A stretch of DNA of 64,000 bases from Litchfieldella anticariensis FP35 = DSM 16096 (GTDB lineage Bacteria > Pseudomonadota > Gammaproteobacteria > Pseudomonadales > Halomonadaceae), in contig NZ_KE332377.1 of NCBI RefSeq assembly GCF_000409775.1, forward strand, positions 1,212,073-1,276,072. The letters are read 5' to 3'. Both the position numbers and the translations under genes were made by a program. Under the pieces are notes generated by a model, which did no database searches, had not been told where the DNA came from, and saw nothing but the letters and a program-made list of their open reading frames with translations. Below, piece by piece: positions 55,514-63,977 of the stretch (position 1 is the first letter of the stretch; every line of letters starts with the position of its first letter).

Positions 55514-55678
55514 ATGGACAACACACAATCATCCTGCAAACAAAAGAGTGCCTGGGTCACACCCAAGCTCTCCCACATGAGTATTGAGCAGACCCTTTCA
55601 GGACTACTACCTAACCCATCTGAAACCATGGCAAATTTCCACTCTTCCGAGAACGTCCCAGGTGGTCTCGAGTCATGA
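55514..55678 (+). CDS. Lasso peptide precursor 2
   Basis: 54 residues from the ATG at 55514, with GGGAGG upstream. Leader with KSAWVTPKL and EQTL before the cut. Predicted core 26 residues starting SGLLPNPSE (Ser1 to Glu9 ring) and ending VPGGLES. Core length, ring size and the NPSE and VPG motifs are shared with precursor 1, while tail residues 12-19 differ most. A longer in-frame extension back to 55409 runs through the promoter module and was not used. Confidence 0.87.
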   Translation: MDNTQSSCKQKSAWVTPKLSHMSIEQTLSGLLPNPSETMANFHSSENVPGGLES

Positions 55679-55719
55679 GATTAGTGTGACAGCCTTAGGA
55701 CGATTATGATTGGAGAAGT

Positions 55720-55754
55720 CCCTTTTCGCTTATCAAGCGAAAAGGGCTTTTTTT
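55720..55754 (+). terminator. Strong terminator ending the lasso cluster
   Basis: 12-bp stem CCCTTTTCGCTT / AAGCGAAAAGGG with a three-base loop, then C and seven T residues. Ends the plus-strand cluster before the convergent nucleotidyltransferase gene. Confidence 0.92.
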
Positions 55755-55779
55755 CAGAGTCCCTTTATTTGCGACATCG

Positions 55780-56964
55780 TTACTGCGGCTCGCGGGAATT
55801 GAGTCGTTTGATCAGCCCGCGGAACGGTCGGCTCAGCAGGTACAGCCACTGATAGCAGGGTCGCAGAGGCCAGCTTTCGTAGTCGGAATAGCTCGGCTGC
55901 AAGGGGCTCACCCAGCCCCTTATCCTCCACCATAACCGATGGGGAAGGCTAGTCTGCCAGGCAAAAGCAAAATCAGGCGTAGGATTCCCATTGCGCAGAA
56001 ACACTTCCACCTCGCGCGCCCCTTGCAGGTTGATCAGGCAAGCCTCGACCAAGGCCTTGCCGTGATCGCTGATTGTCTCGTTGCGCCACGGTTCAAGCAT
56101 GGCGCAGGCCTGATAAAGCTCCAACGAGGCTTCGAGGGTGGCAGTCAGATTGCGCCGCCTGGCACAGGCACGGACCTCTGCCAGATCGAAATCCGGGGAT
56201 CGCTGCATCGCATCGAGATCGGCCAACCAATGCAAATGGGACCAGCGGTGTCGGGTATGATGCAGGCAGGCGTAGACGAAAAGCTCAGCTGAGGGCATGA
56301 CCGACATCTCGATGTCATCCACCCACAGGGCTTCGGCGTTGGCCACAAGCTCGGCAGAGTCATAGATCGTACCGGCCTTGTCGATCTGCTTGTGGATCTC
56401 GATCTGAATTCCTTGAGGAGACAGCAAGGTGATGACCGTTCGCACCCGCGCGGCGAAGGTCAAGCTAGCCCGATCCGGGGCCAGGTTCCGGGGCCAGTAC
56501 GGCGTGTAACCTTGTGTCAGCGCCGCTTCGAGCAGTTCCACTATTCGCTCATGAGGTACCAGCAGATCGATATCCCGACAGAAGCGCATGGCTGGCTCAT
56601 CATAGTAGCGAGCTGCCAGCGCACGCCCTTTGAAGAACAGGTGAGGAATTTCCAGGGGATCCAGTAACTCCTGCACCAGTTGTCGCTGCGCGTCGGCGAG
56701 GCAAAGGTTGTATTGGACGATGGCCAAGCATTGGCAACGCATACCTTCGAGCTGTTCCGGCGGGAGGTTCTTCGGTGCGAGTTGGCACAAATGCCGATAG
56801 ATCAACGGCAATACAAAGCGCTGCTCGGCCTGTTGTGCAACTTGAAACCAGTCGTCGATTCGGGAGCACAAAGCCAGGACAGCTCGTTCCTGCGCTGCCG
56901 ACAATTCCAGTCGCGTCAATAGCAGCACAAGCTGTAGCGACGGCTCCAACGCGGAAGAGCTCAT
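55780..56964 (-). CDS. Nucleotidyltransferase family protein facing the lasso cluster
   Basis: About 394 residues from the ATG at 56962-56964 (an in-frame TTG at 57051 would add 29). The fold is the NTP_transf_5 / uncharacterised nucleotidyltransferase family: ILHLFFKGRALA-like PHLFFKGRALAARYYDEPAMRFCRDIDLLV holds the lysine and the D-x-D metal pair (RDIDLL). Members often lie in lasso-peptide and polysaccharide clusters, and may modify the peptide, but no activity is proved. It is convergent to the cluster and has its own promoter. Confidence 0.8.
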   Translation of the reverse strand: MSSSALEPSLQLVLLLTRLELSAAQERAVLALCSRIDDWFQVAQQAEQRFVLPLIYRHLCQLAPKNLPPEQLEGMRCQCLAIVQYNLCLADAQRQLVQELLDPLEIPHLFFKGRALAARYYDEPAMRFCRDIDLLVPHERIVELLEAALTQGYTPYWPRNLAPDRASLTFAARVRTVITLLSPQGIQIEIHKQIDKAGTIYDSAELVANAEALWVDDIEMSVMPSAELFVYACLHHTRHRWSHLHWLADLDAMQRSPDFDLAEVRACARRRNLTATLEASLELYQACAMLEPWRNETISDHGKALVEACLINLQGAREVEVFLRNGNPTPDFAFAWQTSLPHRLWWRIRGWVSPLQPSYSDYESWPLRPCYQWLYLLSRPFRGLIKRLNSREPQ

Positions 56965-57051
56965 CGCCACTCTACCGCTCTTGACCGTGCGCGCTGCGCC
57001 GGGCTGACACTCCAATCGTGAATTCACGTCGGGGCCCGGAAGGATTGACAA

Positions 57052-57274
57052 CCCTCACCATTTATCGTCTGCACTTCCCCACCTGCGCCTTTCAAAAGTA
57101 AACCCAATGTTTATTTTGGTAATAAAGTGTTAACACGTTTTGTAAGGCTAAGATAAAACCCCGGCTCGCCCAAGTTGAATTTCTTGATGGAAGCCTTGCA
57201 GGAAGGGTAAGGACAATGAGTGAGTTGGGGCTCGAGTCATGCCATATCAAATAATGAGTGATGCCATACTCACA
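57052..57274. other. AT-rich spacer between the nucleotidyltransferase gene and srkA
   Basis: 223 bases, AT-rich in 57095-57165, with a perfect 10-bp palindrome GTGTTAACAC at 57127-57136. It would contain the nucleotidyltransferase promoter. A 12-codon frame (starting 57217) with GGTAAGGACA upstream is too short to support. Confidence 0.4.
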
Positions 57275-58261
57275 CTATGCCAGCCAGCGTGCATCCTCGT
57301 CCAACGCTTGGCGCTGTTGCTCCAATGTCCGGATATGACCATCCCAATAGCCTTCCTCAGCCACCCAAGGGAAGGCACGGGGAAAGGCGGGATCGTCCCA
57401 ACGAGCTGCTAGCCAGGCGCTATGGCGAATCAAGCGCAGGCTGCGCAGTGGCTCGATCCATTCCAGTTCTCGACGATCGAACTCGGTGTGTTGCTCATAG
57501 CCTTCGACGATCTCGGCCAGTTGCATATGCGCTTCCTGGTCACTCTGGGCGGTCAATAGCATCCACAGATCCTGCACGGCCGGCGCCATCACGCAGTCAT
57601 CGAAGTCCACCAGGCTGAAGTGTTCCTCACGTCCCAACATGTTGCCCAAGTGGCAATCACCGTGTACTCGGATAGCACGGCTAGCCGGCCAGGCTCGAGC
57701 TTTGAGTGCCCTGTGCAACTCCCCACTGATACGCTCATAAGCGCGGCGCTGACGGCGATTCAGCCAAGGGCCGGATAGCACCTGTTCACGGCTCTCGTCT
57801 ACCATGCCATCCAGATCCAGGGTGCGACGATGAACGAAGGGACGGCGTTTGCCAACTGCATGCAGTTGGCCAATGACATCCCCCAACGCGAAAAGATGGG
57901 CTGGATTCTCGAGCTCCGGCGCTTGGCCTGCGACCTGGGCAAACAGTGCGAAACGAAACCCTTCCGCATGATGCAAGCTCTCACCACTTTCATTGCGCCA
58001 TGGCGCGCCCACCGGCACTCCCGCCTCGTCAAGCTCGGCCAGAAAGTCGTGCTCTTCCAAGATTTGAGCATCGCTCCACCGCCCGGGGCGGTAGAACTTG
58101 ACCACCCAACGGCGACGCTCGTCGTCATGAACCAGGTAGACTCGGTTCTCATAGCTGTTGAGCGCAAAAGGCTCGCCAGGCAACCACATTCCCAGCGACT
58201 CAACGGCATCGACGATGCGCTTGGGATCCAGGCGCTCGAATGGATGAGCGTTTGCGGTCAT
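57275..58261 (-). CDS. srkA: Stress response kinase A
   Basis: 328 residues. Aminoglycoside-phosphotransferase-like fold of YihE/SrkA. FALNSYENRVYLVHDDERRRWVVKFYRPGRW is the nucleotide-binding part; RVHGDCHLGNML and LVDFDDCVMAPAVQDLWMLL are the catalytic loop and metal site. A Ser/Thr kinase that counters MazEF-type stress in E. coli. Confidence 0.93.
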   Translation of the reverse strand: MTANAHPFERLDPKRIVDAVESLGMWLPGEPFALNSYENRVYLVHDDERRRWVVKFYRPGRWSDAQILEEHDFLAELDEAGVPVGAPWRNESGESLHHAEGFRFALFAQVAGQAPELENPAHLFALGDVIGQLHAVGKRRPFVHRRTLDLDGMVDESREQVLSGPWLNRRQRRAYERISGELHRALKARAWPASRAIRVHGDCHLGNMLGREEHFSLVDFDDCVMAPAVQDLWMLLTAQSDQEAHMQLAEIVEGYEQHTEFDRRELEWIEPLRSLRLIRHSAWLAARWDDPAFPRAFPWVAEEGYWDGHIRTLEQQRQALDEDARWLA

Positions 58262-58310
58262 ATGGTGGCACCTTGTTTGAAAACATCGTCTGAATGAATC
58301 CTAACAGAAT

Positions 58311-59069
58311 TCACTCCTTCGGCGTTCGTGCCACCGCCCAAACTTCGACCTCCTGAGCACCAGCGGATAGACAGGCCCGCGTCAGTTCCTCCAGCGTTGC
58401 GCCTGTCGTCATTACATCGTCGACCAGTGCTACGCGCGCAGGTAACGCTGTCGTCACTGAAAAGGAATGACGCAGGTTGGTTTGGCGCTCACGGCGAGTC
58501 AGCCCACGTTGACTCGGGGTCATGCGCTTGCGTACTGCCTGGTAGCATGGCACCCCTAGGCGCTTGCTTAGACGGGTGGCAATCCAGCCGGCTTGATCGA
58601 ATCCACGTTGCCGTGCCTTCAGTGGATGCAAAGGCACCCCTACCAATGCCTCGGGGCAAATCACCTCACGCGTTCCTGGACAACTCCATTCGCGACGCAA
58701 TGCCTGCTCCAACAACGTCACCAACAAAGCGCCAGCACGCGGCGAGGCGGAAAATTTGAAGCGTTGCACCAACTGGGCAATCTGGTCCTGGTAGCAAAGC
58801 GGTACCCGCGCTCGCACAAAACTCGGAGGTCGATTCAGGCAGGTTCCACAGAGAAGCGCGTCGTCTGTCACGCTTCCACTCATAGGCTCGGCACACCTCA
58901 AACAAGCCGGGAGGTTCCATGGTAAGGCTACCAGACAAGGTTCACACCAAGGCTCTCCTGGCAGAGGCATTCCCAAGCAAAAGGCGCAATGCCCCGGCAG
59001 GGCATGACGCAACAACTCGTTAACCTTTTCAACCAATCTGGTTGACAGTGACACGCCAGACCCTATCAT
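58311..59069 (-). CDS. comF: ComF family phosphoribosyltransferase-like protein
   Basis: 252 residues. N-terminal zinc ribbon with CAFCLGMPLPGEPWCEPC and CLRCAEPM...CGTC pairs, then a type I phosphoribosyltransferase domain with the PRPP motif RVALVDDVMTTGATLEEL. The KARQRGFDQAGWIATRLSKRL segment (family K-R-G-F-NQ) is present. Role in DNA uptake or another pathway is not settled. It is divergent from bioB, as in other gammaproteobacteria (gntX/comF next to bio genes), and its start codon overlaps the bioB -10 region. Confidence 0.88.
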   Translation of the reverse strand: MIGSGVSLSTRLVEKVNELLRHALPGHCAFCLGMPLPGEPWCEPCLVALPWNLPACLRCAEPMSGSVTDDALLCGTCLNRPPSFVRARVPLCYQDQIAQLVQRFKFSASPRAGALLVTLLEQALRREWSCPGTREVICPEALVGVPLHPLKARQRGFDQAGWIATRLSKRLGVPCYQAVRKRMTPSQRGLTRRERQTNLRHSFSVTTALPARVALVDDVMTTGATLEELTRACLSAGAQEVEVWAVARTPKE

Positions 59070-59105
59070 CCTTGTTAACCCAAGATCATTTATTCAGTTA
59101 ACCAA
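59042..59105 (+). promoter_or_regulatory. bio operon promoter with a BirA-like operator
   Basis: TTGACA (59042-59047), 16 bases, TATCAT (59064-59069) forms a good sigma-70 promoter. Just beyond lies TTGTTAACC (59072-59080), 15 bases, then AGTTAACCAA (59096-59105), similar to the BirA operator TTGTAAACC...GGTTTACAA. A bound BirA would cover the start of transcription, 16 bases before the bioB ATG. Confidence 0.6.
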
Positions 59106-59120
59106 CGTCGATAGCTGCCC

Positions 59121-60185
59121 ATGACCCTACTTTCTCCCGCCGAACCTCGCCACGACTGGAGCCTCTCGGAAATCGAGGCACTATTCGCCCTGCCATTCAA
59201 CGACTTGCTGTTTCACGCCCAGCAGGTACATCGTCAGCATTTCGATGCCAATGCCGTGCAAGTCTCGACATTACTGTCGATCAAGACCGGGGCCTGCCCA
59301 GAGGATTGCAAGTATTGCCCGCAGTCTGGGCATTACAATACCGGGCTAGGCAAGGAAAAGCTGTTGGAAATAGAAAAAGTCGTTGCCCAGGCCCAGGCGG
59401 CGAAAGATGCCGGTGCCAGCCGCTTCTGCATGGGTGCGGCATGGCGCAGCCCTCGCGAACGCGATCTCGAGGTAGTGCTGGAGATGGTCAAACGCGTCAA
59501 GGCACTGGGGCTCGAGACCTGTATGACGCTGGGCATGGTCGATACCGACCAAGCACAGCAACTCGCCAGCGCTGGGCTCGACTATTACAACCATAATCTG
59601 GATACCTCGCCCGAGTACTATGGCGAAATCATCACCACCCGCAGCTATGCTGACCGACTCGAGACGCTGTCCAATGTGCGCGATGCCGGCATGAAGGTCT
59701 GTGCTGGCGGCATCCTCGGTATGGGCGAAGCGCCCAGCGATCGTGCAGGCCTGTTGCAGCAACTGGCGCGCCTAGACCCACACCCAGAGTCGGTGCCCAT
59801 CAATATGCTGGTCAAAGTCCCAGGCACTCCTCTCGAAGACGCCGACGATCTCGACCCCATCGACTTCATTCGCGCCATCGCCGTGGCACGCATCTTGATG
59901 CCCAAGAGCCATGTGCGCCTGTCCGCTGGTCGCGAACAGATGAGTGAGTCGACCCAGGCCCTGGCCTTCCTGGCTGGCGCCAACTCGATCTTCTACGGCG
60001 ACAAGCTGCTGACCACCGACAATCCAGAAGCTGAACGCGACCGCGCACTGTTCACCAAATTGGGGTTGCACCCGGAAACTCGTGAGACCTGCCAGAGCGA
60101 TGTCGACGAGACCGCAGCACTTGCACGGTCGGTGGCCAAGCAAGCAAGACGTGACCTGTTCTACGATGCCACGCAGGCGGTATGA
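59121..60185 (+). CDS. bioB: Biotin synthase
   Basis: 354 residues. Radical-SAM enzyme that adds sulfur to dethiobiotin. Cluster motif [17 protein letters not shown]; further conserved blocks GAWRSP-like [27 protein letters not shown] and GGILGMGE; the auxiliary cluster Arg region SAGREQMSE is present. First gene of bioBFHCD. Confidence 0.97.
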   Translation: MTLLSPAEPRHDWSLSEIEALFALPFNDLLFHAQQVHRQHFDANAVQVSTLLSIKTGACPEDCKYCPQSGHYNTGLGKEKLLEIEKVVAQAQAAKDAGASRFCMGAAWRSPRERDLEVVLEMVKRVKALGLETCMTLGMVDTDQAQQLASAGLDYYNHNLDTSPEYYGEIITTRSYADRLETLSNVRDAGMKVCAGGILGMGEAPSDRAGLLQQLARLDPHPESVPINMLVKVPGTPLEDADDLDPIDFIRAIAVARILMPKSHVRLSAGREQMSESTQALAFLAGANSIFYGDKLLTTDNPEAERDRALFTKLGLHPETRETCQSDVDETAALARSVAKQARRDLFYDATQAV

Positions 60186-60186
60186 C

Positions 60187-61365
60187 ATGCTCCGCAGTTC
60201 CTGGCAGACGCATCTGAACGACCGGCTAGCACAGCGGCGTGAGGCGAAATTATGGCGTGAACGACCGATACTCGAACAAGTCGTGCGCCAACGCGACTTT
60301 GCCAGCAACGACTACCTCGGCCTAAGCGACGACCCTCGCCTGGCCGAGGCGCAAGCCCAAGGCGCCCGCCGCTTCGGCGCCGGAGCCGGCGCTTCTCATT
60401 TGGTGTCCGGTCATCTATCGCCACACCATGAACTGGAAGAGCGGCTGGCTGAACTGATGGGACGTCCCCGTGCACTGCTCTTCTCAACTGGCTATATGGC
60501 TAACCTGGGCACCTTGCAGGCACTTGGAGACAGCCACACCCAGATCTACCAGGACCGCCTGAACCATGCGTCACTCCTCGATGGAGCGGCCTTGGCTGGC
60601 GCCCGCTCGCGACGTTTCCATCATCGAGATCTCGGCGACCTCCACCGTCTGCTCGAGCGCACGCCGGCTGACAGTCGGCGGCTAGTCGTCAGTGACGGTG
60701 TATTCAGCATGGATGGCGATATCGCTGATATCACCGGTCTGGCCAGAACCTGCCAACAACATGACGCCTGGCTGATGATCGATGACGCCCATGGCATTGG
60801 CGTACTTGGAGAGCATGGCGATGGCTGCGTGGGTCAATGTTACGGCACCGACCAAGTGCCCATCCTGGTTGCCACCCTGGGCAAGGCACTAGGCTCAGCG
60901 GGCGCCGTCGTCGCTGGCGATGAACTGCTGATCGAAACCCTGATCCAGTTCGCCCGCCCCTACATCTATACCACCGCCCAGCCACCGGGTGTGGCCAGCG
61001 CCACCTTGCGAGCATTGGATATCCTGGCAACGGAGCCGGAGCGACGAACACGCTTGCACGACAATATTCATCATTTTCGCGCCGGTGCCGCTGCCCTTGG
61101 GCTGCCACTCATGCCGTCGACGACGCCGATTCAACCCCTACTATTGGGTACCAGCACCAAGGTGATGGCGTGGCGCGACACCCTGGCCAGTCATGGTTTC
61201 CTGGTCGGCGCCATTCGCGAACCCACGGTCCCGAGGGGCCAAGCACGCCTACGGCTTACCCTCAGTGCTCGGCACACGCTCAACGATATCGATGCCCTTC
61301 TCGACTGCTTGGGTGAATTGGTCAGCCATGAGTGGCAGGGAGCACAGGGGGCCACCAACTCATGA
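60187..61365 (+). CDS. bioF: 8-amino-7-oxononanoate synthase
   Basis: 392 residues from the ATG at 60187, one base after the bioB stop; a longer frame inside bioB was rejected. PLP enzyme joining alanine and pimeloyl-ACP. FASNDYLGLSDDPRL, GAGASHLVSGHLSPHHELEE, DDAHGIGVLGEHG and the PLP Lys in VATLGKALGSAGA are visible. Overlaps bioH by ATGA. Confidence 0.96.
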   Translation: MLRSSWQTHLNDRLAQRREAKLWRERPILEQVVRQRDFASNDYLGLSDDPRLAEAQAQGARRFGAGAGASHLVSGHLSPHHELEERLAELMGRPRALLFSTGYMANLGTLQALGDSHTQIYQDRLNHASLLDGAALAGARSRRFHHRDLGDLHRLLERTPADSRRLVVSDGVFSMDGDIADITGLARTCQQHDAWLMIDDAHGIGVLGEHGDGCVGQCYGTDQVPILVATLGKALGSAGAVVAGDELLIETLIQFARPYIYTTAQPPGVASATLRALDILATEPERRTRLHDNIHHFRAGAAALGLPLMPSTTPIQPLLLGTSTKVMAWRDTLASHGFLVGAIREPTVPRGQARLRLTLSARHTLNDIDALLDCLGELVSHEWQGAQGATNS

Positions 61366-62111
61366 GCAAACTCGTGTTGTTATCCGGTTGGGGGATCGAT
61401 GCGCGCATCTGGCAATCGCTAACGCCGTATTGGCCCAACGACATCCAAGTCGATACCCCCGACTGGCCAGGTTATGGCAATCGCCCCCCACTGAGCACTC
61501 CGGAAGACCTGGATGCCCTGGCGAATGCGATGGCCGAGGACCTCCCACGTGATGCCGTATGGGTCGGCTGGTCACTCGGCGCTCTTCTTGCCGCTCACCT
61601 GCTTGAGCGCCTACCACCTCCTAAGGCACTGGTAATGTTGGGCATGGGCTCCCATTTCACCATCGCCAAGGGGCAGAGCGGCGGTGTCACGCGCCATGAG
61701 CTCAAAGCCTTCCAACTCGCTTTTCGACGCGATTTCGAGGCCACCTGGCACCACTTCCTGCGCTGGCAACTGGGGGGCGAACCGGCTCCCCGTGCAGCAC
61801 TCGAGCGCTTACTCAGCTTGATTGGACAAACGCCCCCGGCCACAAAAGAGACATTGGGCGTTGGCTTGACTCACCTCAGCTCGTTGGATGCTTCCACGCT
61901 CCTGGCCGCCCCACCCTGCCCGGTGTATCGCTGCCAAGGCGCCATGGATCCTCTCGTCGCTCCGCCGCCGAACGACACCAACATTCAGCGGCTCGAAAAT
62001 AGCGGCCACTGCCCTCAGCTTTCCCAGCCAGCGGCGCTCACTCACTATTTGGTCGCAATCGCCTATCGCCATACTGCCACCGAGTATCATGCCAGGGAGG
62101 TATCGCCATGA
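61362..62111 (+). CDS. bioH: Pimeloyl-ACP methyl ester carboxylesterase
   Basis: 249 residues. Alpha-beta hydrolase with the GWGIDARIWQSL opening, nucleophile GWSLGALLAAHL (Ser) and C-terminal GHCPQLSQP (His). Removes the methyl group that BioC adds, releasing pimeloyl-ACP for BioF. Start codon overlaps the bioF stop, and its end overlaps bioC. Confidence 0.92.
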   Translation: MSKLVLLSGWGIDARIWQSLTPYWPNDIQVDTPDWPGYGNRPPLSTPEDLDALANAMAEDLPRDAVWVGWSLGALLAAHLLERLPPPKALVMLGMGSHFTIAKGQSGGVTRHELKAFQLAFRRDFEATWHHFLRWQLGGEPAPRAALERLLSLIGQTPPATKETLGVGLTHLSSLDASTLLAAPPCPVYRCQGAMDPLVAPPPNDTNIQRLENSGHCPQLSQPAALTHYLVAIAYRHTATEYHAREVSP

Positions 62112-62929
62112 CGGTCCTGACCAAGTGCGATATCGGGGAAAGCAGCACCGAACGGCAATGGCGTCACGATTGGCGCCGCCGGGTGGCGCACGCCTTCAGT
62201 CGTGCCGCTCCACATTATAGAGAGCGCGCCAGCGCCCAGCAGGCCATGGGCGATACATTGTGGGCCAGGCTACCAGCACAAGCCAACCGTGTGCTGGACC
62301 TTGGTTGCGGCCCGGGGCACTGGACAGCCAGACTATCACAACGTTACGCCACCATCGCCTTGGGAGCCGATCTTGCCCCCGGCATGCTGAATCAGGCACG
62401 CCGCGAACATGGCGAACGTGCCCAATGGCTATGCGCCGATGCCACCAGCTTGCCTCTTGCATCCCGCTCCCTGGGGCTGGTTTTCTCCAATCTGGCCATC
62501 CAGTGGTGCCCCGACCTTGCGGCCGTGATGAACGAGCTCTACCGAGTGTTAGCACCGGGTGGCATGGCCTTGATCAACACATTGGGCCCCGGCACCTTAG
62601 CCGAAGTCCAACATGCCTGGTCATATCCAGGCCGTCCTGCCGCCATTCTCGATTTTGCACCACCGGCAACGCTACGGATGAGCGCATACCATGCAGGCTT
62701 TCGCCACATGGAGATCGACGCCACTCTTCAACGCTTTCATTATCCAGACCTCTCCGCTGTCATGGCCTCGATCAAAGGCGTGGGGGCACAGGCAGCTACT
62801 GGTGCCCGCTTGTGCCGTAAGGATATTGAGCGTGCCACACAGCGTTACGAATCGTTTCGCGAACCCAAAGGGCTGCCAGTGAGCTATCGACTTTTGACTC
62901 TCACATTGACCAAGGACCCCCTTTCCTAA
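62108..62929 (+). CDS. bioC: Malonyl-ACP O-methyltransferase
   Basis: 273 residues. SAM methyltransferase with VLDLGCGPGHWTARLSQRY, GADLAPGMLNQAR and SNLAIQWCPDLAAVMNELYRVLAPGG. It caps malonyl-ACP so that the fatty-acid cycle can build pimelate. Overlaps bioH by ATGA. Confidence 0.94.
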   Translation: MTVLTKCDIGESSTERQWRHDWRRRVAHAFSRAAPHYRERASAQQAMGDTLWARLPAQANRVLDLGCGPGHWTARLSQRYATIALGADLAPGMLNQARREHGERAQWLCADATSLPLASRSLGLVFSNLAIQWCPDLAAVMNELYRVLAPGGMALINTLGPGTLAEVQHAWSYPGRPAAILDFAPPATLRMSAYHAGFRHMEIDATLQRFHYPDLSAVMASIKGVGAQAATGARLCRKDIERATQRYESFREPKGLPVSYRLLTLTLTKDPLS

Positions 62930-63613
62930 ATGGCCACCTATTTCGTGACAGGCACCGATACCGATGCCGGCAAGACGCTGGTCAGCGCTGCTTTGCTGGC
63001 TTTGGCCCGACGCCAAGGGCTGACGACGCTAGGCCTCAAACCCGTGGCCTCTGGCAGCGAAGTGACAGCAGATGGTTTGCGCAACGCCGACGCTATAGCC
63101 CTGCAAGCACAGTCATATCCCGCAGTAGACTATGAAACCGTAAACCCCTACGCCTTCGCCCCGGCAATCGCGCCACATCTGGCGGCTCAACAGAGTGGTA
63201 AGGAGTTGAAGATCGATGATCTGGCTCGATCTCTTGAAAGACCAATCGCCGAACGTCGCGACCTGACACTCATCGAAGGCGCGGGAGGTTGGAAGGTACC
63301 GCTCAATGGCAGTGAAGACCTGAGCGATCTAGCAGCCAGGTTCGACTTACCGGTGATCGTGGTGATCGGCTTGCGGCTCGGTGCCATCAATCATGCGCGC
63401 CTGACACTCGATGCCATCGCCGCCCAAGGGTTACGTATCGCCGGCTGGGTCGCCAATCAGATCGACCCAAATATCGCTGCATTCGATGGTAACCTGACGA
63501 CACTCCGACACCAGCTTGTCGCCCCCTGCCTAGGCACGGTCCCCTATCTCGCACGACAAGATATCGATACCCTGGCCCAACAAGCGGCCGACCACCTGCA
63601 ATTACCGGATTAA
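62930..63613 (+). CDS. bioD: Dethiobiotin synthetase
   Basis: 227 residues. P-loop enzyme with YFVTGTDTDAGKTLVSAALL, LGLKPVASG and LIEGAGGWKVPLN. Forms the ureido ring of dethiobiotin from CO2 and ATP. ATG directly follows the bioC stop codon. The bio operon lacks bioA in this window. Confidence 0.96.
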   Translation: MATYFVTGTDTDAGKTLVSAALLALARRQGLTTLGLKPVASGSEVTADGLRNADAIALQAQSYPAVDYETVNPYAFAPAIAPHLAAQQSGKELKIDDLARSLERPIAERRDLTLIEGAGGWKVPLNGSEDLSDLAARFDLPVIVVIGLRLGAINHARLTLDAIAAQGLRIAGWVANQIDPNIAAFDGNLTTLRHQLVAPCLGTVPYLARQDIDTLAQQAADHLQLPD

Positions 63614-63666
63614 CTCGTTGACTTGCCCCCACCTATCCGTAAAATATGGGCGGCCAACGAAAGATC

Positions 63667-63751
63667 GCGGATGTGGTGGAATTGGTAGACACGCTGGATT
63701 TAGGTTCCAGTGCCTTCGGGCGTGGGAGTTCAAGTCTCCCCATCCGCACCA
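63667..63751 (+). tRNA. tRNA-Leu (anticodon UAG)
   Basis: Acceptor GCGGATG pairs with CATCCGC, followed by A and an encoded CCA. D-arm GGTGGAATTGGTAGAC, anticodon stem CTGGA/TCCAG with TAG at 63701-63703, a class II variable arm (TGCCTTCGGGCGT) and T-arm GGGAGTTCAAGTCTCCC are all present. Confidence 0.96.
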
Positions 63752-63977
63752 AAAATCCTTCTAGGTTATTGTTTTTCCTAGCCTGATATTTCGATTTTCC
63801 TCTCAGGTTGGTCCCCGGCTGGTCCCCAGCGATCATAAACGAATCCATCCTTCCCCCATTCCGGTGTAAAGAAATCACCAGCACGTTTGCGTCCGCCGAA
63901 AAGTAGTATATGCTACAAAAAAATAGAATTACGTATTTTATGTAGCATTAACTACAAACATGCACTGAGGCAGAAGG
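63752..63977. other. Spacer after tRNA-Leu
   Basis: 226 bases. CTAGG/CCTAG around a T-rich segment (63761-63782) may form a tRNA terminator. GGTCCCC occurs twice in 63808-63827. From about 63895 the DNA turns AT-rich. An antisense frame across the tRNA was rejected. Confidence 0.5.
63902..63956. promoter_or_regulatory. Paired GTAG-N6-CTAC operator candidates near the right edge
   Basis: AGTAGTATATGCTACA (63902-63917) and TGTAGCATTAACTACA (63941-63956) each contain GTAG-N6-CTAC, 39 bases apart in AT-rich DNA just before the next gene. ATGCTACA and TGTAGCAT also pair across the interval. Typical of a pair of sites for a dimeric repressor acting on the gene that starts at 63978. Confidence 0.55.

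Noticed and set aside
55409-55678. Longer form of lasso precursor 2 starting at 55409
   Set aside because: Its first 35 codons coincide with the promoter module; the ATG at 55514 has a good binding site and matches precursor 1.
63633-63884. 83-residue minus-strand frame across the tRNA-Leu gene (MGRLELPRPKALEPKSSVSTNSTTS segment)
   Set aside because: It is the reverse complement of the tRNA; this peptide is a well-known spurious annotation.
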